The notes under the pieces were generated by a model, which did no database searches, was not told the DNA's origin, and saw only the letters and a list, made by a program, of their open reading frames with translations. From Desulforhabdus amnigena (GTDB lineage: Bacteria; Desulfobacterota; Syntrophobacteria; Syntrophobacterales; Syntrophobacteraceae), in NCBI RefSeq assembly GCF_027925305.1, contig NZ_BSDR01000001.1, forward strand, positions 3,862,501 through 3,926,500: 64,000 nucleotides of DNA. The letters run 5' to 3'. Both the position numbers and the translations under genes were made by a program. This document shows, piece after piece, positions 26,918 to 36,977 of this stretch. Position 1 is the stretch's first letter, and every line of letters starts with the position of its first letter.

Positions 26918-27380
26918 AACGCGAAGAGTGCGACCGAAGCCTTGAGGCGGCCGTGGAATGTTTTCTGAACCTTACACCCCCCTGCTCCCCTCAAGGGGGA
27001 ATCGAAGCAGGTTCAGCTCCCAAGCAAAGGAATTTTCAGACAGCCTCTGAGATCGAGTTGCTTCCACGGTTTTGCGTTTGCAGGCGGTGTTGTCTGCCCG
27101 GAGGATCTTTTCGATTTCCGCCTTCACGATCAATCCCCTGTGTTGTCCGGATTTAAATAATATATTTTCATCAATAAATTTATAGAGTCGACTTCCGGCT
27201 CCGTAAAAGGGATTCCCGCCTTCCTGAAATCAGCCCGTCCGAAAACATTCCCTGCAGGATGACTGATCTAAAATTATAACGATTACAAGATACTTTCGAT
27301 GCATCTCAAAAAAACAGACAAAATAAATTGACGAACATCAATATAAGGAATGTATTGATGCTTGCCAATTTATCAAGGGT
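26918..27380. other. Intergenic region with palindromic repeat
   Basis: No gene is seen. A CCCCCCTGCTCCCCTCAAGG-type palindrome lies at about 26977-27008, related to the repeats in the aminotransferase gene. The rest is A/T rich (27150-27350) without an interpretable frame. Confidence 0.55.
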
Positions 27381-27536
27381 GTGGGTTCGGATGCCGTGGT
27401 GGAGTATGCGGCGGACCTGGCGGAAATCGCCAGGCAGGGAGTCTTCAGCACGCCGGCGGTGGTCATCGACGGAAAAGTGAAGGTCTCGGGAAAAGTCCCA
27501 AGCAAGGAAGAAATTCGAAGCTGGCTTGGGAAATAG
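27381..27536 (+). pseudogene. Thioredoxin-like (redox disulfide protein) remnant
   Basis: The frame reads VGSDAVVEYAADLAEIARQG, then VFSTPAVVIDGKVKVSGK and VPSKEEIRSWLGK before a stop. This matches the C-terminal two thirds of the small thioredoxin_3 family (MTH895-type). The N-terminal strand and the CxxC active site are missing: the frame runs upstream into ECIDACQFIKG and a stop. It is most likely a truncated gene copy. Confidence 0.7.
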
Positions 27537-27837
27537 GAATCGGGATGGGTTCAAACAATCAGAGGTTTCAAGTGCCCTTTTACCATTTTCGGATATGGGG
27601 TATAATTTTTTTGCCGGGCATTGCCCGGTGCATTTCAAAGTTTTGATATGGGCTGTCTTTCCAGGGAAAGCCGGGGAATTGCTCCGGCCACGCTGGCCAT
27701 CACAGCCGGCCCGTGTTATGCTTTTTACACGGATAAAATAAAATTGAAACTTTTGATGATCAACTTCCATGACCGGAACGATCACAGCGAAAAATGAAAA
27801 AAAGGTAAAGATATGCAAAGCAATAGGGAAAGCGAGA

Positions 27838-27903
27838 AACGCTCTTGAAAAGCGATATTATTATGAGCCATGAGCTATGAACTATGAGCCTTTTTTCATA
27901 TAA
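27838..27903 (+). repeat. 66-bp dispersed repeat, copy 1
   Basis: The segment beginning AACGCTCTTGAAAAGCGAT and ending CTTTTTTCATATAAA is about 90% identical by eye to the complement of 36978-37043. It holds a small hairpin (CGCT...AGCG) and a T-run near its end. Confidence 0.75.
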
Positions 27904-27951
27904 AAGTGTAATTATATTCCGTGCGGATGAGATCCTGACTTCTTGATGACA

Positions 27952-28026
27952 CTGTAGGAGCGTCTTCCAGCCGCGACGAAAATAGCCTGCTCCCAAAAAA
28001 ATCGCGCCTGGAAGACGCTTCTACAA
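27952..28026. repeat. REP pair of the RAYT type
   Basis: CTGTAGGAGCGTCTTCCAGC at the left and GCCTGGAAGACGCTTCTACA at the right form an inverted REP pair (BIME-like) with about 25 bases between them. The core matches the REPs flanking the RAYT gene, with GTCTTCC in place of GGCTTCC. Confidence 0.87.
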
Positions 28027-28107
28027 AACTTACAGAAGTCAAGGTCTTAACCGTTTACAGTATATCAACCATTGCGAGCATGACTCGATCCGGTTCGAGG
28101 AGGAAAA

Positions 28108-28650
28108 ATGGAGCATACACGCGAGAGCTCCTCGCATGGTTCCCAGGCGCGCAGCATGGCGTTCATTTCGAACGCTGTTCCTGTTTTCAGCGGCCTTTTG
28201 AAAAAAACGCCTGAATTCTGGGCCCGGTTGGTCCTGGGTGTGATTTTCCTCATCGCGAGCGCGGACAAGATTTATCATCCCGCCGACTTCGCACAAGCGA
28301 TCTACAAGTATCAGATCCTTCCCGATTCTCTCATCAATGTCACGGCCATCATACTCCCCTGGCTGGAGCTCCTGTTGGGCCTTTGCCTCATCATCGGATT
28401 GTGGCTTCCCGGGGCCGTCACTCTGGTCAATGTCCTGTTGTTGACCTTCTTTGGCGCTCTCCTCTTCAACCTGGCCCGCGGATTGGATGTCCACTGCGGG
28501 TGCTTCAGCACCAGTACAAAGGGAGACCCTGCGACGGCGGCCTACCTGATTCGCGATGCCGTATTTTTGCTCATGGGAGGGTATCTTTTTTTCAAGGTTG
28601 TACTATCCCGCAGGCTGAATGCCGCAACATGGCGCGGTTTCCGGGGTTGA
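28108..28650 (+). CDS. MauE/DoxX-family membrane protein
   Basis: A 180-residue protein with four predicted membrane helices: WARLVLGVIFLIASADKIYH, AIILPWLELLLGLCLIIG, AVTLVNVLLLTFFGALLF and YLIRDAVFLLMGGYLFF. The motif VHCGCFS is typical of the MauE branch of the DoxX superfamily, which is linked to disulfide or thiol metabolism. The ATG follows GAGGAGGAAAA. The gene begins a short plus-strand run that ends with the hydrogenase genes. Its specific role is unknown. Confidence 0.8.
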   Translation: MEHTRESSSHGSQARSMAFISNAVPVFSGLLKKTPEFWARLVLGVIFLIASADKIYHPADFAQAIYKYQILPDSLINVTAIILPWLELLLGLCLIIGLWLPGAVTLVNVLLLTFFGALLFNLARGLDVHCGCFSTSTKGDPATAAYLIRDAVFLLMGGYLFFKVVLSRRLNAATWRGFRG

Positions 28651-28708
28651 TATTCAGGCGATAAGGTGCACTGTAACAAAACATGAAGGAAAGGTATGGA
28701 ATCCGACT

Positions 28709-29053
28709 ATGAAGAAAAACGACTGGAAGTACCTGTTAGATGCACTGCTCTTTGTGGACCTCTGTTCCATTACCGCCATTGGACTGTTGCTCGCTTTTGT
28801 CATTCCTACCGGCAAAGGACCCGAAGCCTCGAAGTATTTCATGGGACTGCACCGGCACCAGTGGGGGGATATCCATCTGTACCTTTCCCTCTTCATGCTG
28901 GGGCTATTGGTCCTGCATGTGTGGCTCAACTGGACGTGGGTGGTCAATTCCACGAAGAGCTATTTGGGGGAATACTGGCAAAAAGCGCTTTGGGCATTGT
29001 GTTGCGCCTGGGTTGTCGTTCTCTTCATCGCCTGGGTTGCCGTGATGTTTTAA
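28709..29053 (+). CDS. DUF4405-type membrane protein
   Basis: A 114-residue protein with three hydrophobic helices and histidines placed as in DUF4405/cytochrome-b-like proteins (GLHRHQWGDIHLYLSLFML, LLVLHVWLNWTWV). These histidines could hold a heme; that is inference from the family pattern. The ATG at 28709 (MKKNDWKYLLD) is chosen because conserved sequence begins there; the frame upstream is not conserved-looking. It precedes a secreted protein and the hydrogenase genes. Confidence 0.72.
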   Translation: MKKNDWKYLLDALLFVDLCSITAIGLLLAFVIPTGKGPEASKYFMGLHRHQWGDIHLYLSLFMLGLLVLHVWLNWTWVVNSTKSYLGEYWQKALWALCCAWVVVLFIAWVAVMF

Positions 29054-29221
29054 GCGTCGCCGGGGCTCTTTCTCCTGGGCCTGGCATAGCAAACAGGCGG
29101 ACTCAATAGGTGCAGCCGGCGAGTGGGCCGGTGGAAAGGAGGGATGACATCGAGTAAAGAAGCTAGGGTGGAAACCGGGTATTCCTTGACTTGCATGATT
29201 CTCAAACCAGGGAGGAACGCG

Positions 29222-29680
29222 ATGAAAAGGTTCATGACATTGATTGCCGTGATGGCAATGTTCAGTTTCTTTGCCGCAACCGACACATTGGCGCAGCACC
29301 ATGGCATGTGGAAAGGCGGAGGCGGCTGGGGACCTGGAGCGCCTTACGCCAGGATGTACAACCCTCAGACCGTGGAAACCATCAGCGGCGAGGTTGTTTC
29401 CGTTGACAAGATCACGCCCATGAAGGGCATGGGTTACGGCCTCCATGCCGTCGTGAAGACCGATAAAGAGACGATTTCCGTGCATCTCGGACCCGCCTGG
29501 TACCTCGAAAATCAAGACGTGAAGATCGAACCGAAAGACAAGATCGAAGTAAAAGGTTCGCGGATTACCTTTGAGGGAAAGCCCGCCCTGATTGCCGCCG
29601 AAGTCAAAAAAGGCGACGAGGTGCTGACGCTTCGGGACGCCCAGGGGATTCCCGTTTGGAGTGGATGGAGACGCAGATAA
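29222..29680 (+). CDS. Secreted OB-fold-like protein, function unknown
   Basis: A 152-residue protein with a clear signal peptide (MKRFMTLIAVMAMFSFFAA, cleavage after DTLA). The mature part has a His/Gly/Trp-rich start (QHHGMWKGGGGWGPG) followed by a compact beta-rich segment (TVETISGEVVSVDKITPM, KIEVKGSRITFEGKPALIA), similar to small periplasmic OB-fold or DNA-binding-like proteins found near cytochromes. The ATG at 29222 follows GGGAGGAACGCG. It may act with the preceding DUF4405 membrane protein; no catalytic motif is visible. Confidence 0.7.
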   Translation: MKRFMTLIAVMAMFSFFAATDTLAQHHGMWKGGGGWGPGAPYARMYNPQTVETISGEVVSVDKITPMKGMGYGLHAVVKTDKETISVHLGPAWYLENQDVKIEPKDKIEVKGSRITFEGKPALIAAEVKKGDEVLTLRDAQGIPVWSGWRRR

Positions 29681-29704
29681 CTTGAGATTGTCGGATTTTA
29701 TCTG

Positions 29705-29769
29705 AACCACGGGAGATACGGAGGCCACAGAGAAAGACTTTCAAATGAAATCTCCGTGTCTCCGTGGTC
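29705..29769. repeat. ACCACGG...CCGTGGT dispersed palindrome
   Basis: The arms ACCACGGGAGATACGGAGGC and TCTCCGTGTCTCCGTGGT surround a short spacer. It is related to the longer element at 33611-33747 and a fragment at 33472-33500. Confidence 0.78.
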
Positions 29770-29823
29770 AATGTGACAATCTTCGAGGACAGTTTCCCTG
29801 TCCGGAGTGAAGGGATAACATCC

Positions 29824-30405
29824 ATGGCTGCGCTCAATGCACCACCTTCTCAGTCTTCCAATCTTTCCAGCCCCCACGAAAGCGGCGACTCGCGCTTCAA
29901 GGTCATCGACCGAGTCATGAAACGCCACCAGTTTCAGCAGGATGCGCTCATCGAAGTGCTGACGGCAGCCCAGGAAAGCTTCGGCTATCTGCGCGAAGAC
30001 GTGCTGACTTATGTCGCGCGACGGCTGCAGCTTCCTCTGAGCTGGGTCTATGGGGTGGCGACCTTTTATCACTTCTTTTCATTGGCCCCCAAAGGGCGTC
30101 ACCACTGTATCGTCTGCCTGGGAACCGCCTGTTACGTGGGGCGATCGGCCGAAATCCTTGCAGCTCTGGAAAAGCGTTTCGGCGTCAAGGCTGGCGAGAC
30201 CACGGCCGGTGGGGAGCTTACCCTCACCACGACACGCTGCCTGGGAAGCTGCGGGTTGGCCCCGGTGGTGGTGCTGGATGGAGACATCCTCGGCCGGCAA
30301 TCTCCCGAAAACGCCGTGGCCCGTGTGGAAGCGGTGCTGGGCGGGGCGGAAACCCCTTTGCCGCAGACGGCGTCGAACCCCTCTGAAGGTGAGGAGAAAC
30401 AATGA
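29824..30405 (+). CDS. hoxE: Bidirectional hydrogenase diaphorase subunit HoxE
   Basis: A 193-residue protein of the NuoE/HoxE thioredoxin-like [2Fe-2S] family. The cluster ligands are in [12 protein letters not shown] and [15 protein letters not shown]; upstream, [15 protein letters not shown] and [13 protein letters not shown] are typical. It passes electrons between HoxF and HoxU in the diaphorase half of the NAD-linked hydrogenase. The ATG at 29824 (MAALNAPP) is preferred; 20 codons upstream in frame lie in repeat-derived sequence. The stop overlaps the hoxF start by four bases (ATGA). Confidence 0.9.
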   Translation: MAALNAPPSQSSNLSSPHESGDSRFKVIDRVMKRHQFQQDALIEVLTAAQESFGYLREDVLTYVARRLQLPLSWVYGVATFYHFFSLAPKGRHHCIVCLGTACYVGRSAEILAALEKRFGVKAGETTAGGELTLTTTRCLGSCGLAPVVVLDGDILGRQSPENAVARVEAVLGGAETPLPQTASNPSEGEEKQ

Positions 30406-32054
30406 ACCGTACGGAACTTCAAACCATGGCGGAAGCCGAGCGCAGCCGGCAGCAGGCCTTTCGATGCCGATTCCTGTGCTGCGCCGGAACCCCCTGCCTT
30501 TCCGCCGGGGGCGGCGCCGTGCAGCAGGCCCTCAAGCAGGCTGTCGCGGCGCGGAATTTCGAGGCTTCAGTGGAAGTGGTGGGTGCGGGCTGTATGGGGC
30601 CGTGCAGCCGTGGACCTCTCGTTCGGGTGATCGCGGAAAACGGTGAGGAAACGCTCTATGAACGCATGACCCCGGAAAAGGCTGCCCGTCTGGTCGAAGC
30701 ACACGCAGCCCCCGGCTCCACGACTCTCCCCGAAGAATGGCGGATCGCGGAGGATTCCCCCTTTTTCAGCAAGCAGACCAAAATTGTCCTTTCGGGAAGC
30801 GGGCGGGTGGACCCCGAGCGGTTGGAAAGCTATGTGGGGGAGGGAGGGTACAGCGCTCTCGCCCATGCCCTGCGTGAAATGACTCCGGAAGAGGTGTGCG
30901 AGGAGGTCGTGCGAAGCGGTCTTCGGGGCCGCGGAGGGGCCGGGTATCCCACGGGTGTCAAATGGAATCTGATGCGCAAGGCTCCCGGCGAGCGCAAGTT
31001 CGTGGTGGCCAACGGGGACGAAGGCGACCCGGGGGCGTACATGGACCGGACTCTCATGGAGTCGGACCCGCACCGGGTGCTGGAAGGAATGGCTCTTGCC
31101 GCCTACGCTGTGGGAGCCGAGCAGGGCTACGTGTACGTGCGCGGGGAATATCCTCTTGCGGCCCAGCGCATGGAACGGGCCATTCGGGCGGCCGAACGGC
31201 GGGGGCTCCTGGGTCATCGCATTTTCGAGAGCCGTTTCAATTTCCGTATCGACATCCGCATAGGGGCCGGAGCTTTCGTGTGCGGTGAGGAGACGGCCCT
31301 CATGGCCTCCATCATGGGGCGGCGCGGCCAGCCCGTTCCACGGCCTCCCTATCCCGCCCAGCGGGGCCTCTGGGGCGCGCCGACCCTCATCAACAACGTG
31401 GAGACCTTCGGAAACATTCCCCCCATCATCCAGCGGGGCGGCACATGGTATGCCGGGTACGGAACCGAAAAGAGCAGGGGGACCAAAGTCTTCGCCCTTG
31501 CCGGAAAAGTTTCCTGGACGGGCCTCATCGAGGTTCCTCTGGGGATAACCCTTCGGGAAATCGTCTTCGATATCGGGGGCGGCATTCCGGGAGGACGTGC
31601 CTTCAAGGCCGCTCAAACGGGTGGGCCGAGCGGAGGCTGCATTCCGGCGGCTCACCTGGATACCCCCATGGATTATGAAAACCTTCAAGCACTGGGGTCC
31701 ATCATGGGATCAGGAGGGCTCATCATCATGGACGACACCAGCTGCATGCCGGATGTGGCCAAGTTTTTCATGGAATTCTGCATGGACGAAAGCTGCGGCA
31801 AATGCACCCCCTGCCGGAGCGGCACCGTGCAGATGGTGCGACTCCTCGATCGCATCACCGGCGGCAGAGCTGTCCCCGAAGATCTGGAGCGTTTGGAGGA
31901 TCTCTGTATGCTGCTCAAGGAAACCTCCCTGTGCGGACTGGGGCAGACGGCTCCCAATCCCGTGTTGAGCACCCTCCGTCATTTCCGGGAGGAATACGAA
32001 GCCCACATCCGGGAGCGGCGCTGCCCCGCCGGGGTTTGTGACCTGGGAAATTGA
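30402..32054 (+). CDS. hoxF: Bidirectional hydrogenase diaphorase subunit HoxF
   Basis: A 550-residue NuoF-like flavoprotein. Residues about 20-100 form a thioredoxin-like [2Fe-2S] domain ([25 protein letters not shown]). Then come the FMN/NADH site ([30 protein letters not shown]), an SLBB region and the C-terminal [4Fe-4S] motif [13 protein letters not shown]. It oxidises or reduces NAD(H) and exchanges electrons with the hydrogenase through HoxU. It is translationally coupled to hoxE and followed by hoxU. Confidence 0.93.
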   Translation: MNRTELQTMAEAERSRQQAFRCRFLCCAGTPCLSAGGGAVQQALKQAVAARNFEASVEVVGAGCMGPCSRGPLVRVIAENGEETLYERMTPEKAARLVEAHAAPGSTTLPEEWRIAEDSPFFSKQTKIVLSGSGRVDPERLESYVGEGGYSALAHALREMTPEEVCEEVVRSGLRGRGGAGYPTGVKWNLMRKAPGERKFVVANGDEGDPGAYMDRTLMESDPHRVLEGMALAAYAVGAEQGYVYVRGEYPLAAQRMERAIRAAERRGLLGHRIFESRFNFRIDIRIGAGAFVCGEETALMASIMGRRGQPVPRPPYPAQRGLWGAPTLINNVETFGNIPPIIQRGGTWYAGYGTEKSRGTKVFALAGKVSWTGLIEVPLGITLREIVFDIGGGIPGGRAFKAAQTGGPSGGCIPAAHLDTPMDYENLQALGSIMGSGGLIIMDDTSCMPDVAKFFMEFCMDESCGKCTPCRSGTVQMVRLLDRITGGRAVPEDLERLEDLCMLLKETSLCGLGQTAPNPVLSTLRHFREEYEAHIRERRCPAGVCDLGN

Positions 32055-32109
32055 CCCCAAAGCCGGGGGAAGATACCCCTCTTTTATCTTCACTGAAAAA
32101 GGACATGCC

Positions 32110-32826
32110 ATGGGAGTCGTGACGCTCACGTTGAACAACCAGCTCATCAGCGCCCGTGAAGGGCAGAGCCTGCTCGAGGTCATCCGGGAGAACGGGGTGG
32201 ACCTTCCGACCCTCTGCCACCTGGACGGACTGAGTGAGCGGGGAGGCTGCAGGCTGTGCGTGGTGGAGGCGGAAGGGACGTCCCGGCTGCTGGCCGCCTG
32301 CGTGACCCCTGTCCAGGAGGGTATGAACATCCGGACTCATACCGAACGCCTCGTCCGCTATCGGAAAATGCTGGTGGAACTGCTCCTGGCTGAACGCACC
32401 CACGTCTGTTCCGTCTGCGCGGTGAATGGCCGCTGTGAGCTGCAGGCCCTGGCGGCCCGGCTCGGCATCGACCACGTGAGGTACGAACCGCTGCATCCGG
32501 ATCTTCCTGTGGACGCCAGCCACGGCCGGTTCGTCCTGGACCACAACCGGTGTATCCTCTGCGGGCGCTGCGTGCGTGCCTGCGACGAGGTGGAAGGGGC
32601 TCATACCCTGGATTTCATGGGACGTGGAGTGCAGAGCCGCATCATCGTGGATCTCGATCAGCCCTGGGGGAGCAGCCGCAGCTGTACCGGGTGCGGCAAA
32701 TGCGTCCAGGTCTGCCCGACGGGAGCCATCGTTGCACGGGAAAACATTGCGGGCGGAGTGGAGAAGCGGCCGGATTTCCTGCTCCGCATCCTGGAAGGCC
32801 GTCAGAAGCGCATCTGGCGCTGGTGA
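32110..32826 (+). CDS. hoxU: Bidirectional hydrogenase diaphorase subunit HoxU
   Basis: A 238-residue NuoG-like iron-sulfur protein. The order seen is an N-terminal [2Fe-2S] domain ([19 protein letters not shown]), the His-Cys3 type cluster ([17 protein letters not shown]), and two ferredoxin clusters ([13 protein letters not shown] and [16 protein letters not shown]). It connects the flavin subunit to HoxYH. The ATG at 32110 ([10 protein letters not shown]) is where similarity begins; sequence back to 32038 is in frame but unlike the family. Confidence 0.92.
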   Translation: MGVVTLTLNNQLISAREGQSLLEVIRENGVDLPTLCHLDGLSERGGCRLCVVEAEGTSRLLAACVTPVQEGMNIRTHTERLVRYRKMLVELLLAERTHVCSVCAVNGRCELQALAARLGIDHVRYEPLHPDLPVDASHGRFVLDHNRCILCGRCVRACDEVEGAHTLDFMGRGVQSRIIVDLDQPWGSSRSCTGCGKCVQVCPTGAIVARENIAGGVEKRPDFLLRILEGRQKRIWRW

Positions 32827-32845
32827 AAGGGCGAAAGGAGGCAGG

Positions 32846-33409
32846 ATGACCGAATTCAAAAATGAAAAGGTAAGCCTGGCGACGGTCTGGCTCTCCGGGT
32901 GTTCCGGCTGCCACATGAGCTTTCTGGACCTGGACGAGCATTTACTGGAACTGGAAAAGCACGTTCGACTCGTCTTCAGTCCGCTGGCGGACCACAAGCG
33001 CTTTCCCGAGGGAGTGGATGTGGTGCTCGTTGAGGGAGCGGTGGGCAACGTCGAGCAACTGGCGCTGGCCAGGACGTTGCGCGAGCGGAGCCGGGTGGTG
33101 GTGGCCCTGGGGGACTGCGCCGTTACGGGAAATGTGCCCGCCCTTCGCAACCGCCTGGATTCCGAGGCGATGGTGCGAACCGTGTATGCCGGAGGAATGG
33201 ATTTTCCAGGGCTCGATCCGGCAGGGCTCGATGAGAAGGAATGGGTCCCCCGGCTCCTTCCTTCCGCTTTGCCCCTGCACCGGGTGGTTCCCGTGGATGT
33301 TTTTCTTCCCGGATGTCCCCCCGGTCCTCAGAGCATCCTTGCGGCCGTGACGGCCCTCGTTCGAGGCGAACCGCTCGTTCTTCCCGAAGCCATGCGGCGG
33401 TTCGGGTAA
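32846..33409 (+). CDS. hoxY: NAD-linked [NiFe] hydrogenase small subunit HoxY
   Basis: A 187-residue group 3 hydrogenase small subunit. Ligands for the proximal [4Fe-4S] cluster are visible in [37 protein letters not shown] and [12 protein letters not shown]. It has no twin-arginine signal, so the enzyme is cytoplasmic. The ATG at 32846 follows AAAGGAGGCAGG. It is 19 bases after hoxU. The large subunit gene does not follow directly but after a 483-bp repeat-rich gap. Confidence 0.92.
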   Translation: MTEFKNEKVSLATVWLSGCSGCHMSFLDLDEHLLELEKHVRLVFSPLADHKRFPEGVDVVLVEGAVGNVEQLALARTLRERSRVVVALGDCAVTGNVPALRNRLDSEAMVRTVYAGGMDFPGLDPAGLDEKEWVPRLLPSALPLHRVVPVDVFLPGCPPGPQSILAAVTALVRGEPLVLPEAMRRFG

Positions 33410-33610
33410 ACGTTGCCGCTGGAATTCTTTTTTCGCAAAGGGAGTTTGCGGATTCCAATATCCCGTTGTTCACCACGGAGACACGGAGGGCACGGAGATG
33501 ATTTTGGAATTTTTATGGAATTTCTCTGTGCTACTAACCCCGGGTTTCTTGTTTTTTTTGACAAGATTTTTTTGTAAGCTATTGTTTTTTTACTTAAAAA
33601 AACTGTAGTC

Positions 33611-33747
33611 GAACCACGGAGGCACGGAGGACACAGAGTGAAGAGATGATCCTGTCTGCCGCGGAGGCGGCAGACAGGATTCTCCATGCCGACTCCCGGC
33701 ATGGAGAATAATTGCTTTTCTCTGTGTCCTCCGTGCCTCCGTGGTAA
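33611..33747. repeat. Three-part palindromic element between hoxY and hoxH
   Basis: Long outer arms (ACCACGGAGGCACGGAGGAC ... GTCCTCCGTGCCTCCGTGGT) enclose two further hairpins: CCTGTCTGCCGC/GGCGGCAGACAGG and ATTCTCCATGCCG/CGGCATGGAGAAT. The RNA would form a cruciform with three stems. Simpler relatives occur at 29705-29769 and near 24870. Confidence 0.85.
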
Positions 33748-33776
33748 ATGGGGGATTTCAAGAGCGACTCACTCCC

Positions 33777-33820
33777 CAAACCTTCCCCCCCTCGAGGGGG
33801 TAAGGGGGAGGTTTTTCAAG
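33777..33820. repeat. CCCCCCTCGAGGGGG palindrome upstream of hoxH
   Basis: AACCTTCCCCCCCTCGAGGG pairs with GGGGGAGGTTTTTC on the other arm. It could also work as a stem-loop in the hox message because T residues follow. It is related to the repeats inside the aminotransferase gene. Confidence 0.72.
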
Positions 33821-33892
33821 ATGAGAATTGCTGGGGATTTTTGTCCACCGGGGTGAGCATCGCTCCATGTTCGTGACCTCAGGAGGTGCAGC

Positions 33893-35305
33893 ATGACGCA
33901 AATCGTGACCATTGATCCCGTGACCCGTATCGAAGGCCATGCAAAAATCACGATTCACCTGGACGAAGCAGGGCGGGTGGTCGATGCGAAGTTCCATGTG
34001 ACGGAATTCCGCGGCTTCGAAAAGTTTTGCGAAGGCCGTCCGTTTTGGGAAATGCCGGAGCTCACGTCCCGTATTTGCGGCATCTGCCCGGTCAGCCACA
34101 TGCTGGCATCGGCCAAGGCCGGTGACGTCCTCCTAGGAGTCCGGATTCCAGATGCGGCCCAAAAGCTTCGGCGGGTGATCCACTGGGCGCAGATCCTTCA
34201 AAGCCATGCTTTGAGTTTCTTCCACCTGAGCGCCCCGGACCTGATCCTCGGCATGGAAAGCGATCCGGCCAGGCGCAATGTCATGGGACTCATGCAGACT
34301 CACCCGGAAGTGGTGCGAAACGGGATTCGCCTGAGGCATGTAGGCCAGGAAATCATCCGCGTTCTGGGAGGCAAGAGCGTCCATCCGAACTTTGCCGTAC
34401 CGGGAGGCGTCCGCTCCCCTCTCGATCCCGAAGCCCTCAACCCCATCCAGCAAATGCTTCCCGAAGCCTTCGACATCGTGGAACTCACCCTGGACCTTCT
34501 GAAGGAGCGGTACGACCGGTTAGGGGAGGAAATAGGGCGTTACGGCGACTTCCCCAGCCTTTTCGTCGGACTGGTGACCCCCCAGGGCGGCCTGGAACAC
34601 TATGACGGACTCTTGCGGGTGATGGACGAGGAGGGCAAAATACTGGAAGACGGTGTGCTGCCGGAGCGCTACGGGGACCTTTTCGCCGAAGCCGTGGAAC
34701 CCTGGAGCTATCTCAAGTTTCCCTATTACAAACCTCGCGGGGTGGAAGCAGGGCAATACCGGGTGGGGCCGCTTGCGCGGTTGAACGTTTGCGATTTTGC
34801 GGGGACGCCTCGCGCCGACCGCGAGCTGCGCCAGTTCCGGAGGTTCGGCAAAGCAGGAAAGCCGGTCACGGGAAGCTTTCACTATCATTACGCGCGGCTC
34901 ATTGAAATCCTCTTTTGCCTGGAAAAGATCGCAGAGATGCTGGGAGACGCCGATCTCACGCGGCTTCCCGTGCGCAGCCAGGCGGGAGTGAATCAGAGAG
35001 TGGGAATCGGGGCCATCGAGGCTCCAAGAGGAACGCTCTTTCACGAATACCATGTGGACGAAAACGGCCTGCTGCAGCATGTCAACCTGGTGGTGGCCAC
35101 CGGCCACAACAACCTGGCCATGAACCGGACGATTCGGCAGATTGCCCTGGCTTACAGCAACGGAACGGAAATCACCGAGGGGTTCCTCAACCGCATCGAG
35201 CACGGCATCCGGATCTACGACCCATGCCTGAGCTGTTCCACGCATATCGTGGGGAAGGCTCCAATAGAGATCGAAGTCCTCGGGCCGCCCGGCCGGAAGC
35301 CTTAA
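33893..35305 (+). CDS. hoxH: NAD-linked [NiFe] hydrogenase large subunit HoxH
   Basis: A 470-residue group 3d large subunit. The two Ni-Fe ligand motifs are present: [12 protein letters not shown] near the N-terminus and [12 protein letters not shown] near the C-terminus, the latter followed by a short tail that a maturation protease may remove. Also visible are [15 protein letters not shown] and [13 protein letters not shown]. It catalyses reversible H2 oxidation with HoxY. The ATG follows CAGGAGGTGC. No maturation (hyp) genes or endopeptidase gene are in the window. Confidence 0.93.
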   Translation: MTQIVTIDPVTRIEGHAKITIHLDEAGRVVDAKFHVTEFRGFEKFCEGRPFWEMPELTSRICGICPVSHMLASAKAGDVLLGVRIPDAAQKLRRVIHWAQILQSHALSFFHLSAPDLILGMESDPARRNVMGLMQTHPEVVRNGIRLRHVGQEIIRVLGGKSVHPNFAVPGGVRSPLDPEALNPIQQMLPEAFDIVELTLDLLKERYDRLGEEIGRYGDFPSLFVGLVTPQGGLEHYDGLLRVMDEEGKILEDGVLPERYGDLFAEAVEPWSYLKFPYYKPRGVEAGQYRVGPLARLNVCDFAGTPRADRELRQFRRFGKAGKPVTGSFHYHYARLIEILFCLEKIAEMLGDADLTRLPVRSQAGVNQRVGIGAIEAPRGTLFHEYHVDENGLLQHVNLVVATGHNNLAMNRTIRQIALAYSNGTEITEGFLNRIEHGIRIYDPCLSCSTHIVGKAPIEIEVLGPPGRKP

Positions 35306-35346
35306 TCCTTCAGTTCGCCATGTACCAGTGTGGCGAAGGCGCCGAA

Positions 35347-36720
35347 TCAGAAATTGTACGCGATGAAAAGCCTCAAGTCACTTTCATGCCAGTCGCTGCC
35401 GATACCTACATCCCGGACACCATAGGCGCCCTTGATCGCAACGCTCCAGTGTGTCCACAGCTTTTGGCCGACAACGAGATCGATTTCCTGGTCCAAAGAT
35501 CCATGATCGATGAATTCGGCGGTTTTCGTGAGTACGTAGAGCATATAGAAACTGGTGTTTCGCCATTTGTATGTGCTTTTGAGATAGAATGAATCGCTGC
35601 CGCCCCCGAAGACACGCGGGTACCACATCATCAGTGGATCGACCGTGAAGTTTGTACGGAAGGGAACGTGGTAATTGTTTTTCGCTTCGTCGCCGGCTAC
35701 CCCAAAAAAACCGGGCTCGAGCGAGAAATCTCCGATCTTGAACTGGATCGACAGGTCGTAAACATCCGATTCCACTTCTCCGCCGCCGTCGCTGCTGAAA
35801 CAACCGACATCGCGTTGGTTGCTGTAGCCGGCCTTCAGAATCGTCTGGAAGGAATCACCGGAGCCGATGGTGTAGGCTGCTTTGAAGCCTGCCGTGTTAT
35901 AAAGGTCCTGCCCGAAAAAATCATAAACGGTCAGCGAGGTATGGGGAAGGCCGTTGTAGGCAATCGAAGCGAACTGCATCCCGCTGGTCGAGTAGGGTAC
36001 ATTCTCGGTATCTGCGACATCGATAAATTCATAGGTGATAACGTTGGAATCCGTCCGGGTACGGGAGGACCAGCTGCTGTAACGTTCAATGTGCCCGAGG
36101 CTGAGGTCCACGCCGGGAATGTCCTGGCTGGAGAGCGTCACTGCTTCATAGGCCTGCTCTTTTTGACGGATGGCGTAGGAGGGTGCGAAGTCCAGGTTGA
36201 GTGGGATGCGTCCGACCCGAAGCAGCGTCTTTGCCAGACCGAGATGGGTAAAGTTATAGTCGATATGGGCATCGTTTAGAAGCGTAAAGCCGCTATTGGA
36301 AAGGAACCATGCCGGGCCTTCCTCAATATCGATGGTGCCGCCTTCCCCCAGGTCCCACGCATGGATGAACTGCGCACCCAGGGAAACACCCTGATAAGTT
36401 GGAGTCTTGTAATTCAGGCTGAAGGCCAGGGACGAAGAGTAGGCGTCCTCGTCGATATCGGGTGATCTCAGGTTTCCTCCACGCCCCATGGTCAGCAGCT
36501 GCAGTTTTCCCGAAACGGTACCATAGCCGAGCTCGTTGAGGCGGTCTATCGGGGTCTTTTTGATTGCTTCCTCAGCAGCGTTTGCAGGGCACCAGGCCCA
36601 GGAGGAGCACGAAAGGACCAGCAGGCAGATTGAAAACGCATGCCGTACATGGTGGTGAATCATCCTCCAAAGCGATGAGATGCGATCGGCACGGATGCAG
36701 TTCCGAATCTTTTTCACCAT
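35347..36720 (-). CDS. Outer-membrane porin-like beta-barrel protein
   Basis: A protein of about 457 residues convergent with hoxH. A signal peptide is visible (FSICLLVLSCSSWAWCPANA). The mature sequence alternates short aromatic-rich beta strands with loops (VSGKLQLLTMGRGGN, LRVGRIPLNLDFAPS, FYMLYVLTKTAEFIDHGSLD) and ends in a Phe-terminated strand (DLRLFIAYNF), the usual outer-membrane barrel signature. The GRIPLNLDFAPS region resembles OprD-like porins, but the substrate is unknown. The start is uncertain: ATG at 36720 (MVKKIRN) is used; ATG at 36663 directly abuts GGAGG. Confidence 0.75.
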   Translation of the reverse strand: MVKKIRNCIRADRISSLWRMIHHHVRHAFSICLLVLSCSSWAWCPANAAEEAIKKTPIDRLNELGYGTVSGKLQLLTMGRGGNLRSPDIDEDAYSSSLAFSLNYKTPTYQGVSLGAQFIHAWDLGEGGTIDIEEGPAWFLSNSGFTLLNDAHIDYNFTHLGLAKTLLRVGRIPLNLDFAPSYAIRQKEQAYEAVTLSSQDIPGVDLSLGHIERYSSWSSRTRTDSNVITYEFIDVADTENVPYSTSGMQFASIAYNGLPHTSLTVYDFFGQDLYNTAGFKAAYTIGSGDSFQTILKAGYSNQRDVGCFSSDGGGEVESDVYDLSIQFKIGDFSLEPGFFGVAGDEAKNNYHVPFRTNFTVDPLMMWYPRVFGGGSDSFYLKSTYKWRNTSFYMLYVLTKTAEFIDHGSLDQEIDLVVGQKLWTHWSVAIKGAYGVRDVGIGSDWHESDLRLFIAYNF

Positions 36721-36810
36721 AGCATCAACCCGTTTCAATGTTAGCGCTGGAGTATCACTTAGTGTAGCCCCACACAAACAAGTGTACAAAATCGGTGGAG
36801 GCTATCCAGC

Positions 36811-36881
36811 GTCATTCCGACGAAAGTCGGAATCCAGGTCAATTAAGCTTTTCTGGACCCCGGCTTTCGCCGGGGTGACGG
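36811..36881. repeat. CATTCCGACGAAAGTCGGAATCC-type repeat pair
   Basis: The same two-part element as at 21789-21868: GTCATTCCGACGAAAGTCGG on the left, CCCCGGCTTTCGCCGGGGTG on the right. Confidence 0.8.
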
Positions 36882-36977
36882 CAAGTGGATTTTGTTCACT
36901 TTTCAATGTGGACCTATACTTAGAAAATAGACGTCCGGAGGCTGTTTTCATCGTGCGGGGTGCCGCCCCCGGAATGA

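Larger units (their letters stand above)
33410..33892. other. Repeat-filled gap between hoxY and hoxH
   Basis: No gene is seen. The gap holds a half copy of the CACGGAGACACGGAGG repeat (33472-33500), the full three-part palindromic element (33611-33747) and a CCCCCCTCGAGGGGG palindrome (33777-33820). The hoxH ribosome binding site (CAGGAGGTGC) follows directly. Confidence 0.8.
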
